64,000 nt of DNA from Nitrospinaceae bacterium (GTDB lineage Bacteria; Nitrospinota; Nitrospinia; Nitrospinales; VA-1), in assembly GCA_029261595.1 (NCBI GenBank), contig JAJDAZ010000066.1, positions 1-64,000 on the forward strand. The letters are read 5' to 3'. Below the pieces are notes generated by a model. That model worked only from the letters and a program-made list of their open reading frames with translations. It was not told the DNA's origin and ran no database searches. Made by a program: the position numbers and the translations under genes. Shown here piece after piece: positions 62,239 to 64,000 of the stretch (positions within the stretch are counted from its first letter, which is position 1; each line of letters opens with the position of its first letter).

Positions 62239-62853
62239 TTACTCTTTAATCATGAAACCTTTGCAATCGAGAACCTGATACTCAAAGTCACAGGCCTTTT
62301 GCAGTTCCGCCAACCGCTCATTCCAATTGGTTTTGAAATTATCTAGGCTTTCTGATTTTGGTTTTTTCTTCATTCGACCCACTTCCAGTATCAGAGGTTT
62401 CACCAGGTTTTTGAATATCAGCTGCAGGGTATTCCGCAGTTTCAAAATCACATCCTTGGTGACCATCTCCCGGGTCACGCCATCGACATTTTCCAGGAGC
62501 CGCAAAAAGGATTGAATCGTGGTCAATTGACTCGCATAAGCTTCTGACAACTTGTGGTCGAATTTCAAACCACAATCAATGTGTGCGGGCAACAACCACA
62601 TACTGCAATGGTGGTCTAACTGGACCGACAGGGTAATGAGCTTTTGCAGGTAATCGATTTCCCGAAGATCTTCATCCTCATCTTCACCCTCTTCAAGCTC
62701 TTTGGACGCTTTTTCTTTTTCTTTCTGGAGCTCTAACTTGATTTTCTCAAGCTCGCTCAAATCGGCGAGGGAATCGACGTCTTTGGTTTCTACACCAGCG
62801 GCTTCTTCCTTTTGTCCTTCATTATCCTCAGTTCCTTTTTCCTGATCACTCAA
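62239..62853 (-). CDS. Protein of unknown function with S-D-Q-E leader
   Basis: A TTG at 62853 with AGGAGG seven bases upstream gives 204 residues beginning (M)SDQEKGTEDNEGQKEE. An acidic leader and coiled coil (LSELEKIKLELQKEKEKASKELEEGEDEDED) precede a helical domain with LDHHCSMWLLPAHIDCG. I recognise no family. The TTG is preferred because the resulting start matches the genes at 56625 and 60226. Confidence 0.72.
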   Translation of the reverse strand: MSDQEKGTEDNEGQKEEAAGVETKDVDSLADLSELEKIKLELQKEKEKASKELEEGEDEDEDLREIDYLQKLITLSVQLDHHCSMWLLPAHIDCGLKFDHKLSEAYASQLTTIQSFLRLLENVDGVTREMVTKDVILKLRNTLQLIFKNLVKPLILEVGRMKKKPKSESLDNFKTNWNERLAELQKACDFEYQVLDCKGFMIKE

Positions 62854-63152
62854 GGGACAACCTCCTATAAAACACAAGTTGTTTAAACTTCTAATTCAAT
62901 GCGTTGCAATCCTAATATTGGGAATGGAAGAAAGTATAGTCTTTCCATTATAGGGTGTCAAGACATTCCCAATGTCCGCTTTTACCGGATATTCCAGGCT
63001 CAACAACCCATCCCCGTATCGTTTCGGAAGGCGGAAAAAAGTCTCCTGTCCGCCTGAAGGAAAGCGCAGATTGACAGGTACATGATGGAGGGTTATCCTC
63101 TACCGATAGAAATACTAACAAGCATTTGCATGCTTATTGAAGGAATAGTGCC

Positions 63153-64000
63153 ATGAAAACGGCTCTGATTTTCCCGCCGCAATGGTTTCCCAGTCAGCCC
63201 TATTTAGCATTGCCCACTTTGAAAGCCTTCCTGGAAACAAAGGGGCACGAAGTCGATCAATTCGATTTCAATATCGAAAGCTACGAAATCTTCCTGTCAC
63301 GGGAGTATTTGACTCACTGTGTCGAACTCATCCGCAACCGCCTTGCCAAACCGGCTCGCACCTCTGAGGAACAGGAAGTCCAAGCCGTTTACCGACAAAT
63401 CCTGTCCGACCGCGATTATCTCGAAAGCATTTATTCCGAAGTCCGGGAGGCGGTGGACGTTCTGCGTAACGAAGAACTGTTTTTTCAGTTTTCGCTCTAT
63501 AAAAAAGCCTTCACTACCCTGAAAATCGCGATGAGGCTCATTTCGTTTGCGCATCATCCGAGCCGCATCGATCTGGATTCCTTTTTCATGCAGGGCACCC
63601 CTGAGGAAAACCTTGAGGGAATTGTTTCCGCCACTCAAGATTCCGTCAGTAATCCTTTTCTGGGTCTTTATCAAGACCATCTGCTGGCCAATGTTAAATG
63701 GGAAGAATACGGCCTGGCCGGAATATCCATCATCCATGTGGGGCAGGTGATTCCCGGCTTGACCCTCGCACGTATTTTGCGCAAAAAATATCCCCATCTG
63801 CACATCGTCATCGGCGGCAGTGTGTTCGCCCGCCACCAGGATATTCTCGAAGACAAAAAAATTCTTTTTGAAGAATTTTTTCACGGCATTATTTTGTCGG
63901 AGGGAGAGGAGCCGCTGGACAAGCTCATCGTCAGCCTGAAAGAAAACAAGCCCCTCAACAGCGTTCCCAATCTGATTCATCTGGAAAACGGGCAAATCAC
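63153..64000 (+). CDS. B12-binding radical SAM-type protein, truncated by the window edge
   Basis: An ATG at 63153 with AGGA eight bases upstream opens a frame of 282 codons to the edge. It begins MKTALIFPPQWFPSQPYLALP, typical for B12-binding radical SAM proteins. Further on come GLAGISIIHVGQVIPGLTLARI, the IVIGGSVFARH region and a GIILSEGEEPLDKLI segment, which match the cobalamin-binding fold. The radical SAM Cx3Cx2C motif would be beyond the window. The substrate is unknown. Confidence 0.82.
   Translation, partial: MKTALIFPPQWFPSQPYLALPTLKAFLETKGHEVDQFDFNIESYEIFLSREYLTHCVELIRNRLAKPARTSEEQEVQAVYRQILSDRDYLESIYSEVREAVDVLRNEELFFQFSLYKKAFTTLKIAMRLISFAHHPSRIDLDSFFMQGTPEENLEGIVSATQDSVSNPFLGLYQDHLLANVKWEEYGLAGISIIHVGQVIPGLTLARILRKKYPHLHIVIGGSVFARHQDILEDKKILFEEFFHGIILSEGEEPLDKLIVSLKENKPLNSVPNLIHLENGQI

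Overview
The window reads as chromosomal DNA of a free-living, probably marine, Gram-negative autotroph. The best guess is a Nitrospina-like (Nitrospinota) nitrite oxidiser. This is an inference from gene content: ferredoxin-type nitrite reductase next to a formate/nitrite channel, a decahaem cytochrome c operon, phosphoglycerate dehydrogenase paired with a class V aminotransferase, glycogen phosphorylase, and many TPR, NHL and DUF1566 proteins. No rRNA, complete tRNA, CRISPR array, transposase or integrase was seen. Several starts are TTG or GTG preceded by a good ribosome-binding site.

Layout. 1-4980: start of a gene leaving the left edge, a DUF4145 protein, a GAF/PP2C phosphatase, a DUF523/DUF1722 protein and an FG-GAP lipoprotein. 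5264-11924: a mini-XRE regulator, an NAD(P)-binding/DUF2867 protein, an HTH-metallo-beta-lactamase fusion, the nirA and nitrite-channel pair, and small membrane and thiol-oxidoreductase genes. 12278-20944: a pentapeptide-repeat protein, small unknown proteins, an HDOD protein, a second mini-XRE regulator, a secreted TPR protein and a DUF3565 protein. 21285-26196: a 20-repeat kinesin-light-chain-type TPR protein, a GAF/PAS/LuxR regulator and a third mini-XRE regulator. 27107-32885: a tight four-gene redox operon encoding a double cyclic-nucleotide-binding domain fused to a four-cluster ferredoxin, a di-haem cytochrome b, a decahaem cytochrome c with a cysteine-rich cytoplasmic head, and a membrane-anchored flavin/2Fe-2S reductase. 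32868-45710: housekeeping genes (rlmM-like, YchJ-like, glgP, RND exporter, dGTPase) and a three-gene signalling operon (small protein, HDOD, histidine kinase). 46005-53104: TPR and zinc-ribbon proteins, aminotransferase-serA, parvulin and SEC-C proteins. 53182-62853: an all-minus-strand array of eight DUF1566 genes (nine domains) mixed with a glutaredoxin-like protein, LRR, TPR and NHL proteins and acidic proteins sharing an S-D-Q-E start. 63153-64000: the first 282 codons of a B12-binding radical SAM-type gene that leaves the window.

Working together. nirA and the channel plausibly import and reduce nitrite for assimilation. The 27-33 kb operon looks like a cyclic-nucleotide-responsive transmembrane electron path between a cytoplasmic ferredoxin/NAD(P)H pool and periplasmic haems. 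The 53-63 kb array is an expansion of interaction-type folds with no evident enzyme except the glutaredoxin-like protein, and may be an undescribed multi-protein system. Both functional proposals are inference.
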